Source of the DNA: Gillisella vitis
GTDB taxonomy: Bacteria; Pseudomonadota; Alphaproteobacteria; Rhizobiales; Rhizobiaceae
Direction of reading: 5' to 3'
Assembly: GCF_001541345.2 (NCBI RefSeq)
Contig: NZ_LMVL02000003.1
Location: 62,001-126,000, forward strand
Length of the DNA: 64,000 bases
The position numbers and the translations under genes are program-made. The notes beneath the pieces are model-generated. The model searched no databases. It was not told the origin of the DNA and saw only the letters and a program-made list of their open reading frames with translations. Shown here piece by piece: positions 17,744-26,809 of the stretch. How positions within the stretch are numbered: position 1 is the first letter of the stretch; every line of letters starts with the position of its first letter.

Positions 17744-18715
17744 ATGACCTCAATCGATCAAAGTCACCGCAAATCGTGGATAAAGCGCCATGGCGTTTCA
17801 CTCATCGCCTTTATCGCTATTGCCGCCTATGTGGTTTTTGTCGAGGCCGTCTGGGGCTGGGGCATGGTGCTGCGAGAGTGGCAGGCACTGGGCCTTTCAA
17901 CAGTGCTGCTGGCGTTGAGCCTGTTGGTGTCCACCTCTCTGGTGCGGGCCTGGCGGATTTACGATTATTTCCCGCGCCAAACCGCGGGCCGGTTTACCGC
18001 GCTGTTTCATCTGGCGCAGGTTCATAATCTCCTCAATATCCTTTTGCCGTTTCGAAGCGGGGAAACCAGCTTTCCGCTGCTGATGCGCTCGGAATTTTCC
18101 GTGCCGCTGTTGTCGGGGACCTCGGCGCTGCTGGTGATGCGGCTCCTGGATCTGCATGCGCTTCTGGCCGCTGCCGGTCTTGGCCTGGTGGTGGGAAAGC
18201 CGCAGCCCCAAGTATGGGGAATGGCTTGGCTGCTGTTTCTGATCCTGCCGCTGATCGGCTTTGCGTTGAAACGCCCTGCTTTAGTTTTCGCAAGGGCGCG
18301 GTTTTCCGGCAGGGTGCTCAAGATGGTCGAAGGGGTGGAGGCAGGCCTGCCTGCGCATAAGGCGGCCTTTTTCCGGGCCTGGGCCATGACCATCGTCACC
18401 TGGGGGACCAAGGTTCTGGTGTTTGCCTGGGTGTTAAGCCTGATGCAGGTGACACCACTATCGGCGGCTTTTGGCGGAGCATTGGGCGGGGAGCTTTCCT
18501 CCGTCCTGCCGTTTCATGCGCCTGCTGGCGTCGGCACCTATCCGGCTGGCATCGTTGCCGGTGCGGCGGCTCTTGGAGCGGGAGTGCAGGATATGGACGG
18601 CTTGGCCAAGGCCGCCGTCAACCTGCATTTGATCGTCATTGTCTCGGCCTTGCTCAGTGCAGCGCTCTCGCTGGCGCTGCACGCGGTTTTCCCTTCACCT
18701 GCGCGAAAGCTCTGA
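17744..18715 (+). CDS. Lysylphosphatidylglycerol synthase TM-region (UPF0104) membrane protein
   Basis: A 323-residue integral membrane protein with about seven to eight helices, matching the flippase-like domain found alone or fused to aminoacyl-PG synthases. Characteristic segments are HLAQVHNLLNILLPFRSGE near residue 90 and GGELSSVLPFHAPAGVGTYPAG toward the C-terminus. The start ATG at 17744 was chosen because the frame upstream (to 17600) overlaps the divergent GT2 gene. Standing next to GT2/GT39 genes, it may move a glycolipid across the membrane; this is inference. Confidence 0.83.
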   Translation: MTSIDQSHRKSWIKRHGVSLIAFIAIAAYVVFVEAVWGWGMVLREWQALGLSTVLLALSLLVSTSLVRAWRIYDYFPRQTAGRFTALFHLAQVHNLLNILLPFRSGETSFPLLMRSEFSVPLLSGTSALLVMRLLDLHALLAAAGLGLVVGKPQPQVWGMAWLLFLILPLIGFALKRPALVFARARFSGRVLKMVEGVEAGLPAHKAAFFRAWAMTIVTWGTKVLVFAWVLSLMQVTPLSAAFGGALGGELSSVLPFHAPAGVGTYPAGIVAGAAALGAGVQDMDGLAKAAVNLHLIVIVSALLSAALSLALHAVFPSPARKL

Positions 18716-18737
18716 AACCGCAAGGCATCGAAGATGC

Positions 18738-20252
18738 TTACTGGAAGGCGGTTTCGAAAAAGCTTCTCAGCTTGCGTGAATGCAGTTTTTCCGTCGGCAT
18801 CGCACCCAGCTTCTGCAAGGCGCGGATACCGATCTGCAAATGCTGGCTGACCTGGGTCTTGTAGAAAGCAGTCGCCATGCCCGGTAGTTTCAATTCGCCA
18901 TGCAGCGGCTTGTCGGACACGCAGAGCAAGGTGCCGTAGGGAACGCGGAAGCGGAAGCCATTGGCGGCAATCGTCGCCGATTCCATATCGAGCGCAATGG
19001 CGCGCGATTGCGACAGGCGTTTCACCGGACCGCGCTGGTCGCGCAGTTCCCAGTTGCGATTGTCGATGGTGGCCACCGTGCCGGTGCGCATGATGCGCTT
19101 CAGCTCGAAGCCTTCATAACCGGTGATTTCCTCGACGGCATCTTCCAGTGCCAGTTGCACTTCGGCCAGCGCCGGGATCGGCACCCAGACGGGCAGGTCG
19201 TCGTCCAGCACGTGGTCTTCGCGCATATAGGCATGAGCCAGCACATAATCGCCCAGCCGCTGGCTGTTGCGCAGACCGGCGCAGTGGCCAAGCATCAGCC
19301 AGGCATGGGGGCGCAGCACGGCCACGTGGTCGGTGATTGTCTTGGCGTTGGACGGGCCAACGCCAATATTGACCATGGTAATGCCAGCATGCCCCTTCAT
19401 TTTCAGATGATAGGCTGGCATTTGCGGCAGGCGGCCAAGCGGCGCGCCGGAGGAGGGCGCATTTTCGCCGGCCAGCGTGGTGATATTGCCCGGTTCGACA
19501 AAAGCCGTATAGCCTTCGCCGCCATTGGCCATCAGGGTGCGGGCATAGGCGCAGAATTCATCGACATAGAACTGGTAGTTGGTGAACAGCACGAAGTTCT
19601 GGAAATGCTTGGCGCTGGTCGCGGTATAATGCGACAGCCGCGCCAGCGAATAATCGATCCGCTGCGCAGTGAACGGTGCTAAGGGGAACGGCTCACCGGC
19701 TGGCGGCTCATATTCGCCATTGGCGATCTCGTCGTCCGTGGTCGACAGATCAGGCGTGTCGAAAATATCGCGCAGCTGGATATCGGAAAAGCCGGTGGCC
19801 GAAGCCTCGACATGCGCGCCTTCACCAAAAGCAAAATGCAGCGGGATCGGCGTGGTCGACTCGCTCACCCGCACCGGCACTTGATGATTGCGCATCAACA
19901 GAGACAGCTGTTCCTTCAGATAGTGGCGAAACAATTTCGGATTGGTCAGCGTCGTCGTATAGATGCCAGGCGAAGTGACATGCCCGTAGGAAAGCCGGGT
20001 GTCGAGATGGCCGAAACTATTGGTCTCAATACTGACCTGTGGATAGAAGGCTCGGTAACGGCCCTCTATCGGCGCGCCATTGGCAAGGGCGGTAAACGCA
20101 TCGATGAGAAACGCCGTATTGCGCTCATAAATCTCTGTAATCGCATCGACAGCCTCGCGGGCATCGGCAAACAGCCTTGCCTCGTAAGCGGGTGGGCTGA
20201 TGATGGTGACAGGGATAGGCCCAGGTATGGAATTGACGATTCTATTGCTCAT
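18738..20252 (-). CDS. amn: AMP nucleosidase
   Basis: A 504-residue enzyme that splits AMP into adenine and ribose 5-phosphate, adjusting adenylate pools. The N-terminal Amn-specific domain (about 1-190) is followed by a PNP/UDP phosphorylase-type fold with MVNIGVGPSNAKTITDHVAVLRP, LMLGHCAGLR and AIALDMESATIAANGFRFRVPYGTLLCVSD, all close to the family pattern. Length equals typical Amn (about 480-500). It converges on the UPF0104 gene with a 22-nt gap and has its own upstream region. Confidence 0.95.
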   Translation of the reverse strand: MSNRIVNSIPGPIPVTIISPPAYEARLFADAREAVDAITEIYERNTAFLIDAFTALANGAPIEGRYRAFYPQVSIETNSFGHLDTRLSYGHVTSPGIYTTTLTNPKLFRHYLKEQLSLLMRNHQVPVRVSESTTPIPLHFAFGEGAHVEASATGFSDIQLRDIFDTPDLSTTDDEIANGEYEPPAGEPFPLAPFTAQRIDYSLARLSHYTATSAKHFQNFVLFTNYQFYVDEFCAYARTLMANGGEGYTAFVEPGNITTLAGENAPSSGAPLGRLPQMPAYHLKMKGHAGITMVNIGVGPSNAKTITDHVAVLRPHAWLMLGHCAGLRNSQRLGDYVLAHAYMREDHVLDDDLPVWVPIPALAEVQLALEDAVEEITGYEGFELKRIMRTGTVATIDNRNWELRDQRGPVKRLSQSRAIALDMESATIAANGFRFRVPYGTLLCVSDKPLHGELKLPGMATAFYKTQVSQHLQIGIRALQKLGAMPTEKLHSRKLRSFFETAFQ

Positions 20253-20311
20253 GAGACGTTATATATCGGTCTGAATAACAAGCAAACGACAGGCGTGCAT
20301 TTCCGCTGAAT

Positions 20312-20506
20312 TTATCCCCTGCGCGCCGCGATGCGGGGAGCTGAAGGGGCAGACCTGTCTTGCAGCGAATAGAGCCGCTCTCCTGTCAGGCCCGTGCGCA
20401 GGTTTTGCGGTATCCGGGTAGAATTGATGACCAGTATGGAAAATAGCGCCGCGAACACCGCCATGATAACCGTTACCGCCGTCAGCCGTAGTGTAATGTC
20501 TCTCAT
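20312..20506 (-). CDS. Small single-span membrane protein, unrecognised
   Basis: A 64-residue frame with a strong ribosome site (GGGGGA six bases before the ATG at 20506). Residues 1-30 (MRDITLRLTAVTVIMAVFAA and following) form a charged start plus one hydrophobic helix; the rest is short, basic and proline-containing. I do not recognise a family. The ribosome site and membrane helix support a real small gene; an overlapping frame (20259-20549) lacks both. Confidence 0.5.
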   Translation of the reverse strand: MRDITLRLTAVTVIMAVFAALFSILVINSTRIPQNLRTGLTGERLYSLQDRSAPSAPRIAARRG

Positions 20507-20667
20507 GATATCCCCCGATAGCTTGATGGTTTTGATATGAAACGATCAAGCTATCCCGAGGCTGGAATTCCGACTGGCGCTTTTGCGTTTGTCCCTTGAA
20601 CTTGGCGCCATGATCTTTACCTCAGAGGCAGGCAGCCCCTGCAATGATGCCGTAAAGGAGAGAGTCC

Positions 20668-21360
20668 ATGACCGCACCTATCGAGCTTTATTACTGGCCC
20701 ACCCCGAATGGCTGGAAGATTTCCATTCTGTTGGAAGAACTCGGCCTGCCCTATGAGGTGAAATACATCAACATTGGCAAGGGCGAGCAATTCGCGCCGG
20801 ATTTCCTGAAGATTTCGCCCAATAACCGTATGCCAGCGATCATCGATCCGGATGGTCCTGGCGGGGAGCCGATATCTGTGTTCGAATCCGGTGCCATCCT
20901 GCAATATCTGGGACGCAAGACCGGCAAATTTTATCCCACGGACGAGCGCGCCCGCGTTGAGGTGGATCAATGGCTGTTCTGGCAGATGGGCGGCCTTGGT
21001 CCGATGGCCGGACAAGCGCATCATTTCCGCCAATATGCGCCGGAAAAGATCGAATACGGCATCAACCGCTACACCAATGAAGTCAACCGTCTCTATGGTG
21101 TGATGAATAAGCGGCTGGCGGATCGGGAGTTTCTGGCGGGCGATTATTCCATTGCCGACATGGCCTGCGTCGGCTGGGTGGTACCCCATGCCAATCAGGG
21201 GCAGGACCTCAACGATTTCCCTCATCTGAAGCGCTGGTTTGAGGCGATGATGGAACGCCCAGCGGTCAAGGCCGGTATTGCTGTTGGCGCCGAGCGGCGC
21301 AGCAATGTCGCCACCGATGAGGAAGCCAAGAAAGTCCTGTTTGGCCAGAAGGCGCGATAA
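20668..21360 (+). CDS. Glutathione S-transferase, YfcG/Nu-class-like
   Basis: A 230-residue cytosolic GST. The thioredoxin-like N-domain starts IELYYWPTPNGWKISILLEE, where TPNGWK is the YfcG/YghU active-site loop; NRMPAI carries the cis-proline and FESGAILQYL the glutathione gamma-glutamyl contact. An all-helical C-domain follows, with a second family signature DYSIADMACVGWV. Relatives act as glutathione-dependent disulfide reductases rather than classical transferases. AAAGGAGAG precedes the ATG at 20668 at good spacing. It is a single-gene unit. Confidence 0.93.
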   Translation: MTAPIELYYWPTPNGWKISILLEELGLPYEVKYINIGKGEQFAPDFLKISPNNRMPAIIDPDGPGGEPISVFESGAILQYLGRKTGKFYPTDERARVEVDQWLFWQMGGLGPMAGQAHHFRQYAPEKIEYGINRYTNEVNRLYGVMNKRLADREFLAGDYSIADMACVGWVVPHANQGQDLNDFPHLKRWFEAMMERPAVKAGIAVGAERRSNVATDEEAKKVLFGQKAR

Positions 21361-21417
21361 GCAGGCCTCTTCAAAATCAGGGAATACCGCGCCGGTTTGA
21401 TCCGGCGCGGCGAAATA

Positions 21418-21756
21418 TTACAGTCTGGTCCAGGTCTGGCTCTTGCACAGTACGGCCAGAACGCAGCCCTTCAAGTTGAGGGATTTGCCCTGAACATTTG
21501 CCGAGCCGGAATAGGTCTTGTCATTATCCGGATCGGTGACTTCGCCGGTATAGCTGGCACTTGAGCCACTCAGCTTGCCGATTTGTTTGCCAGCATGCTT
21601 GCCCGTCTTCAGGGTGATGCAAAAGGCTGTGCCACAGCTGGCGATCTCGGCAGTTTCACCGCTCGCCGTCTTCCATTTGCCTTCGATCGGTTCCGCTGCG
21701 CTGACACTTGTCAGGCTCAAGGCCAATAGTCCGGCTGCTAGCAAAATAGTTCTCAT
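21418..21756 (-). CDS. Exported DUF2147 protein
   Basis: A 112-residue exported protein. The ATG at 21756 is preceded by GGAGG; a GTG twelve bases earlier lies inside that ribosome site and is unlikely. A signal peptide ends around SVSAAEP, and the mature part fits DUF2147: IEGKWKTASGE, a cysteine pair in ASCGTAFC, DPDNDKTYSG, and C-terminal CVLAVLCKSQTWTRL. Family members are small beta-barrel-like periplasmic proteins without a known activity. Confidence 0.85.
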   Translation of the reverse strand: MRTILLAAGLLALSLTSVSAAEPIEGKWKTASGETAEIASCGTAFCITLKTGKHAGKQIGKLSGSSASYTGEVTDPDNDKTYSGSANVQGKSLNLKGCVLAVLCKSQTWTRL

Positions 21757-22286
21757 TCTTTCCTCCACGATCCTCCGCCCCCGATATGGTTTCGGGTAAC
21801 AAGACCGTCAAATTAAATGACGCGCACGTAAACGTAAATAGGGCTCTGATGCGATGTGAAAGGCGCTATCGCAAGGGAAGAGTTTCGAAGCCTTTCCGCA
21901 TCTCTCTCGATCATGGTGAACAAAGAGTAAAATCACAACTGTAAAAGATCGGTAAAATTAACCTCTATTTGCCGGTAAACCAGCCCCTGTAATGCTTAAC
22001 GGAAAGACAAGTTGACAAAGGGTTTCGAGCCCGTTTGCCACCCGTTAAGCAAGCATTTTAAGCGCATTTTGAAACCCGTCCGACATAATGAACCCATCAA
22101 ACGAGCAGGGAAAACCTGCCGCACCGCAAGCACCGAAAAGCGACGCAAGATCGCCAGGATGTTGACGGTTCAGACATAAAAACAGGGACTTAGCCTGGCG
22201 GGGTATTCCGGCGCAATGATAAGCCGGAAACCCGCCATGACACTGAAAAAAGACCAACCGAAGCCAAATTGGACAGGAACTAGACC
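21757..22286. other. Intergenic region, no gene seen
   Basis: About 530 nt with no supported coding frame. It contains the divergent promoters of the DUF2147 and Sel1-like genes. A TTGACA hexamer occurs near 22011, but I cannot pair it with a convincing -10 element. Confidence 0.4.
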
Positions 22287-22553
22287 ATGGCACGTTTCGA
22301 TATGCAGGCAGACGATATGGCCACGATTGGTGGTCAGCCACAGGCTGATATCTTTCGGATCATGGGCCTGATGTATGCCACCGGTCGTGGCTGCGAGCAG
22401 GATCTGGTGTCTGCCCATAAATGGCTGAATATCGCCGCGATCAAAGGCTGTGACCGCTCTGTCGGCCTCCGCTCGGATCTGGCCTCGACCATGACCAAAA
22501 GCCAGCTGGCCGAAGCGCTGCGTGACGCCCGTGAATGGATGACGTCCCACTGA
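22287..22553 (+). CDS. Small Sel1-like repeat protein
   Basis: An 88-residue protein. The segment FRIMGLMYATGRGCEQDLVSAHKWLNIAA has the Sel1 (TPR-like) repeat pattern of G-x-Y-x-x-G-x-G and A-x-x-W, here as a single repeat, and the C-terminal third is helical (TKSQLAEALRDAREW). GGAACTAGACC precedes the ATG. Such single-repeat proteins are conserved in Rhizobiaceae; function is unknown, likely protein binding. Confidence 0.8.
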   Translation: MARFDMQADDMATIGGQPQADIFRIMGLMYATGRGCEQDLVSAHKWLNIAAIKGCDRSVGLRSDLASTMTKSQLAEALRDAREWMTSH

Positions 22554-22671
22554 TCCACCGCCATCCATGAAATAGGGCATCCATGAAACATGGTAATGCC
22601 AAACTATTCAACCGCGACCAGCAGGAACAAGGCTGGCGCGGTTTTTGTTTTCAAACGGTATTGAAGCCGCT

Positions 22672-23784
22672 TCAGCCGATATCGCGCAGCACGACTGGCA
22701 GCACTTGCTCCAGCAAATCGAGATCTTCCGGCAAGCCAGCGCTGATGCGGATACAACGATTGAGCGGCGCCACGCCCGGCATGCGGATAAACACGCCATG
22801 CTGCATCAATCCATCGACAATAGCGCGGGCATAGGCATGGTCGCGGCCGCAGTCCACCGCCACGAAATTGGTCGCTGAGGCCAGCGGTTGCAGCCCATTC
22901 TGGCGAGCAATTGAGGAAATTCGCTCCCGTGCCGCGATGATCCGCTCGACGGTTGCGGTCAGATAATCCTGGTCCCCGAGGGCGGCCAGAGCCGCGGCAA
23001 CGGAGGTCCGCACCATGCCGAAATGATTGCGGATCTTGTCAAAGGCAGACACCGTTCCAGGTGTACCGATCGCATAGCCGATCCGCGCTCCCGCCAAGCC
23101 GTAAGCCTTGGAAAAGGTGCGCATCCGCAGCACATTCGGCAGATCGATCAGCGCATCGACCGCAGGGATGCTGCCAGCCGGGGCAGTTTCGCTATAGGCT
23201 TCGTCCAGAATGAGCAGGCATGTCTCGGGCAGGGCGCGGGCAAAGGCAACCACGTCGTGGCTCTCGTGCCAGCTTCCCATCGGATTGTCTGGATTGGCGA
23301 GATAGGCCAGCGGCGCATTTTCGCGCCGCACCGCCTCCAGCAAACCGTCGAGATCCTCGCGGTCCTGCCGATAGGGCACCGTCACCAGTCGCCCACCAAA
23401 CCCGTTGACGTGAAAATTGAAGGTCGGATAGCCACCAAGCGAAGTGACGACTGGCAAACCCTGCTCGATCACCAGCCGCACGGTTAGGCCCAGAAGATCA
23501 TCGACCCCTTCGCCAACCGCAAAATTATCGGCTGCAAGGCCATAATGGGCAGCCAGGGCGACCTTCAGATCGAAATTTTCGGGATCGGCATATTTCCAGA
23601 TGTCGGATGACGCGGCCTGCAATGCCAGGTGAACTTTGGGCGAGGGGCCGAAGCCGCTTTCATTGGCGCCGATCCTGGCTTTGACCGGCAGACTACGCTG
23701 GCGCTCGATAGCCTCGGGGCCGACAAAGGGAACGGTCGCGGGCAGGCGGGAGATAAGCGGTGTAAACCGCGAAAAGGATGACAT
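22672..23784 (-). CDS. HisC-like class I/II aminotransferase
   Basis: A 370-residue PLP enzyme resembling histidinol-phosphate aminotransferases. The start at ATG 23784 (MSSFSRFTP) has AGGA upstream; the open frame runs to 24009 but those codons look non-coding. Visible motifs are RIGANESGFGPSP, YLANPDNPMGS, LDEAYSE, and the PLP lysine segment RTFSKAYGLAGARIGY. It stands apart from histidine genes, so it may act on another amino acid such as phenylalanine or tyrosine; this is an inference from position only. Confidence 0.88.
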   Translation of the reverse strand: MSSFSRFTPLISRLPATVPFVGPEAIERQRSLPVKARIGANESGFGPSPKVHLALQAASSDIWKYADPENFDLKVALAAHYGLAADNFAVGEGVDDLLGLTVRLVIEQGLPVVTSLGGYPTFNFHVNGFGGRLVTVPYRQDREDLDGLLEAVRRENAPLAYLANPDNPMGSWHESHDVVAFARALPETCLLILDEAYSETAPAGSIPAVDALIDLPNVLRMRTFSKAYGLAGARIGYAIGTPGTVSAFDKIRNHFGMVRTSVAAALAALGDQDYLTATVERIIAARERISSIARQNGLQPLASATNFVAVDCGRDHAYARAIVDGLMQHGVFIRMPGVAPLNRCIRISAGLPEDLDLLEQVLPVVLRDIG

Positions 23785-23941
23785 GAACGCTATTCCTGGC
23801 GAATCGGTGTCGCTGAGAATAGAAAGGCTGCAAGGAGCCGCCAAGGGGCATGAGATCAAACAACAGTGGCTAGCCCTCTTTATTGCGGCGGACGGCAGTT
23901 GATTGAAAATAAATGGTGCGCGACAAGGTTTGAGCGCCTGC

Positions 23942-24355
23942 TCACCGGGCAAGTCTGCCTGTACCCGGCGCAACGGTTTTTCCAGCATTGTCCTTGGTGC
24001 GGTCGGCACTCATGACGAAGTCGGTACGGATAATCCGTTGCAACAAGACTTCTGAAATCGGCATTAGAAATTTAACACCAGCCCTTGTGCCGTTTCGATA
24101 AGCCTCGGCACAGCCAATGCGCGTAGCAATTCCTAGCACCTCCAGATAATAGTGACTGCCAAGGCCGATCCCGGTATCCAGTTCTATACCAGCGCCACCG
24201 CGAGAAATATCCAGCACCGTGGCGCTGCGCATGGTCACGCCGCTCAAACCGGCACGGACCGCCATGATACGAGCCGGACGACGAACCTGGTAACGGTCCC
24301 AGCGCCGCTCATACATTTCTGAAGTGACGGTCGCTAGATGGGTTCCTTGCAGCAT
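23942..24355 (-). CDS. PilZ domain protein (canonical c-di-GMP motif)
   Basis: A 137-residue protein. The ATG at 24355 follows GAGGAG with a 5-nt gap, better than the frame start at 24406. The PilZ signature is intact: an RxxxR-type element in RYQVRRPARI followed by DISRGGAGIEL, matching D/NxSxxG, so it is expected to bind cyclic di-GMP. No effector domain is fused; short disordered tail at the C-terminus. A second, degenerate PilZ gene follows its direction 170 nt upstream. Confidence 0.85.
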   Translation of the reverse strand: MLQGTHLATVTSEMYERRWDRYQVRRPARIMAVRAGLSGVTMRSATVLDISRGGAGIELDTGIGLGSHYYLEVLGIATRIGCAEAYRNGTRAGVKFLMPISEVLLQRIIRTDFVMSADRTKDNAGKTVAPGTGRLAR

Positions 24356-24525
24356 GATTTCTCCTCGGTTGTCCATGTTGTCAGGAGAAGTTTGCCGCAA
24401 TGGCATTTCAGAGCGTTGAATCTATTCCATCAAATTTGAGCGATTGGACTAATTTTAAAACCAAAACGAGAGATTTTAAAGAAACGCAACTCAATCTCAA
24501 GTTCAACCGATGTTAGTCTGTGCCA

Positions 24526-24879
24526 TTACGGCCCAAATTCGAATGAGAGCTTTACGACGTGATGAAGGAATTCGGGATCGATCAGCATGTTGAAGCTCAC
24601 CACTGCCGTCTCTTGTTCGCGACGCATCAAGGTACAGCCGATCTCGTCGCGGATGCCTAGAATTTCCAGAAAGAAGTTTTTTGGCACGGGTAGCATGCGG
24701 CTGACTTCGAGTTCAGCACCTTGCAGAGAGATTTTGCGGATCAGGCAGCGTACCGTGGTTTTGGTGCTGAGATGATGGCCCACAAAGATGATTTTGCCAG
24801 GTCGGTCAATGCCGAACTTCTTATAGACAAGGTCCCGCGGAATGTCCTTTTTTGCATCGGGAATGTTCTGCAGCGGCAT
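24526..24879 (-). CDS. PilZ-like protein with degenerate c-di-GMP motif
   Basis: A 117-residue protein with the PilZ-type beta pattern (VRCLIRKISLQGAELEVSR, FFLEILGIRDEIGCTLMRRE). It aligns by eye with the neighbouring PilZ protein in the second half (EVLGIATRIGCAEAYRNGT against EILGIRDEIGCTLMRREQE). The first Arg motif is missing and the D/NxSxxG motif reads KISLQG, so nucleotide binding is doubtful. AAGGA precedes the ATG at 24879. It may be a non-binding partner of the canonical protein. Confidence 0.75.
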   Translation of the reverse strand: MPLQNIPDAKKDIPRDLVYKKFGIDRPGKIIFVGHHLSTKTTVRCLIRKISLQGAELEVSRMLPVPKNFFLEILGIRDEIGCTLMRREQETAVVSFNMLIDPEFLHHVVKLSFEFGP

Positions 24880-25168
24880 GACACCGGTCCTTCTTCTCCT
24901 TCTTGGTATCCCAGTTTAACGCAGTTTTCCTAATTGTTTGCCTCATCTTATCGGTAAAATTGTCGAGCGTGACGAACTGCGGCAACTCTTCTGATCCGTC
25001 CCAAGGTGAGGAGGTGGCCGATCTTCGAAACCTGGCATTATTGCATCCAGGCGTGGCCACCGAACTTGACGGGTTTGCATCTGGTATTTACCCGTTGATG
25101 AGAATGGTTATCGCGCTGAACGCCATATTTTTCCGGCAGAGAGTTCGCGATTTTTCTGGAGGCACGGC

Positions 25169-26386
25169 GTGGAAAATTCATTGGTGATTGTCGGTGCAGG
25201 GCAGGCCGGTTTTTCTGTTGCGTCAAAACTACGGGCGCTGAACGACCAAAGACCGATCACCATGATTGGCCTTGCGCCAGAATTGCCCTATCAGCGCCCA
25301 CCGCTTTCAAAAAAATACCTGATCGGCGAAATGAGTTTTGATCGACTGCTGTTGCGACCCTCCCAATGGTATGATGAAAACGCGATCACACTGCGTCTTT
25401 CCAGTTGGGTGGAGGAAATTGATCGGTCAAAAAAGCTGCTTCGGCTTCAGGACGGCTCATCACTTTCCTATGACGCGCTGGTGCTTGCCACCGGTTCGAC
25501 GCCGCGAGGATTGCCGCAGGAAATTGGCGGCGACCTAGCGGGTGTCTACACGATCCGCAACAAGGCGGATGCCGACCGCCTGGCTGAGGTGATGAAGCCA
25601 GGGCGGCGGCTGTTGATCATAGGGGGCGGCTATATTGGCCTGGAGGCTGCTGCCGTGGCGCGCCATCTCGGCCTTGAGGTCACAGTGATCGAAATGGCCG
25701 ACCGCATTCTAGCGCGTGTTGCCGCGAGAGAGACCGCCGATTTTATCCGCGCCGTTCACCAGAGCCATGGTGTGATGATTCGCGAAAGCATGGGCTTGAA
25801 ACGCCTTCTCGGCGAAAATGGTGCCGTGACCGCCGCCGAGCTATCAGATGGCAGCAGGCTTGATGTCGATCTGGTGATCGTCGGGATCGGCGCTACGGCC
25901 AATGACGGATTGGCACGCAATGCCGGACTGCACGTACAGAATGGCATTATTGTCGACAACTATGCCCGGACATCCGATCCTGACATCTTCGCTGCAGGCG
26001 ACTGCGCGTTGCTTCCTTGGGGCGAGGGGGCTGTCCGGCTGGAATCTGTTCAGAATGCCGTCGATCAGGGGGAAGCCATCGCCATGGTGCTCGGGGGTGG
26101 GACAACGCCCTACACGCCAAAACCATGGTTTTGGTCGGATCAATACGATCTGAAATTGCAAATCGCCGGTCTTAACCTGGGCTATGACGAGACGATTGTA
26201 AGGCCGGGCATGCGCGAGGGTAGCCTGTCCGTCTGGTATTATCGTGAGGACCGTTTCCTTGCGGTCGATGCCATCAATGATGCCAAGGCCTATGTCACGG
26301 CCAAAAAGCTTCTGGAAGCCGGTCGGTTCGCCGATAAGGCAATTATTGGTAATCCGCAGGAAGATTTAAAGCAGTTGCTGGCCTGA
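25169..26386 (+). CDS. Ferredoxin/rubredoxin reductase-type FAD oxidoreductase
   Basis: A 405-residue pyridine-nucleotide-disulfide-type flavoprotein. It begins with GTG at 25169, supported by GGAGG six bases upstream. The FAD-binding VIVGAGQAGFSVASKLR is at the N-terminus, the second dinucleotide (NADH) motif is IIGGGYIGLEAAAVARHLG near residue 150, and the FAD GD motif is DIFAAGDCA near 275. The C-terminal reductase domain contains PWFWSDQYDLKLQIAG, typical of ferredoxin reductases of Rieske or P450 systems. No ferredoxin gene is adjacent, so the redox partner is unknown. Confidence 0.9.
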   Translation: MENSLVIVGAGQAGFSVASKLRALNDQRPITMIGLAPELPYQRPPLSKKYLIGEMSFDRLLLRPSQWYDENAITLRLSSWVEEIDRSKKLLRLQDGSSLSYDALVLATGSTPRGLPQEIGGDLAGVYTIRNKADADRLAEVMKPGRRLLIIGGGYIGLEAAAVARHLGLEVTVIEMADRILARVAARETADFIRAVHQSHGVMIRESMGLKRLLGENGAVTAAELSDGSRLDVDLVIVGIGATANDGLARNAGLHVQNGIIVDNYARTSDPDIFAAGDCALLPWGEGAVRLESVQNAVDQGEAIAMVLGGGTTPYTPKPWFWSDQYDLKLQIAGLNLGYDETIVRPGMREGSLSVWYYREDRFLAVDAINDAKAYVTAKKLLEAGRFADKAIIGNPQEDLKQLLA

Positions 26387-26809
26387 TTCACGCACTGACG
26401 AAATAGCTTTCTGGGCCATTTAACGTACCTCAAGTCCATGAGGCGTGTGAGACATTTGCATCTCGTTCAACGCGACAATGCGTGAGCATCTTCACGCCTT
26501 GATAGAAGGCCATCCAGACTTTTTCAGAGTGAGAGCCTACCTTGGGAAGAGGGAACCCCGTTTTTCCCGACAAGACAAACGACAACACAAGACGGGAGAG
26601 TTTGTCTGGTTCAATCGAAGCAGAAAAACCCAACGATCCTAAAGCTCAATCTTTCGATCCCAGCCCCCTTTAAGAGAGCATTATATGGGATAGGCGCAAT
26701 CGCGAATTATATCCAACCCAGCTTACGCCATTACGCATCGCGATAAGGCAATAAAAAACCTCCGGGCGTAAACCCGGAGGCTATTGTCAACTGAAGATCA
26801 ACAATCAGA
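26387..26809. other. Intergenic region before the porin terminator
   Basis: About 420 nt between converging genes. The only clear element is the intrinsic terminator of the porin gene at 26752-26780. An open frame on the minus strand (26430-26633) has no recognisable features. Confidence 0.4.
26752..26780 (-). terminator. Rho-independent terminator of the first porin gene
   Basis: On the minus strand CCTCCGGG (26780-26773) pairs with CCCGGAGG (26766-26759) across a 6-nt loop, followed directly by TTTTTTAT. A textbook intrinsic terminator 30 nt after the porin stop codon. Confidence 0.9.
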
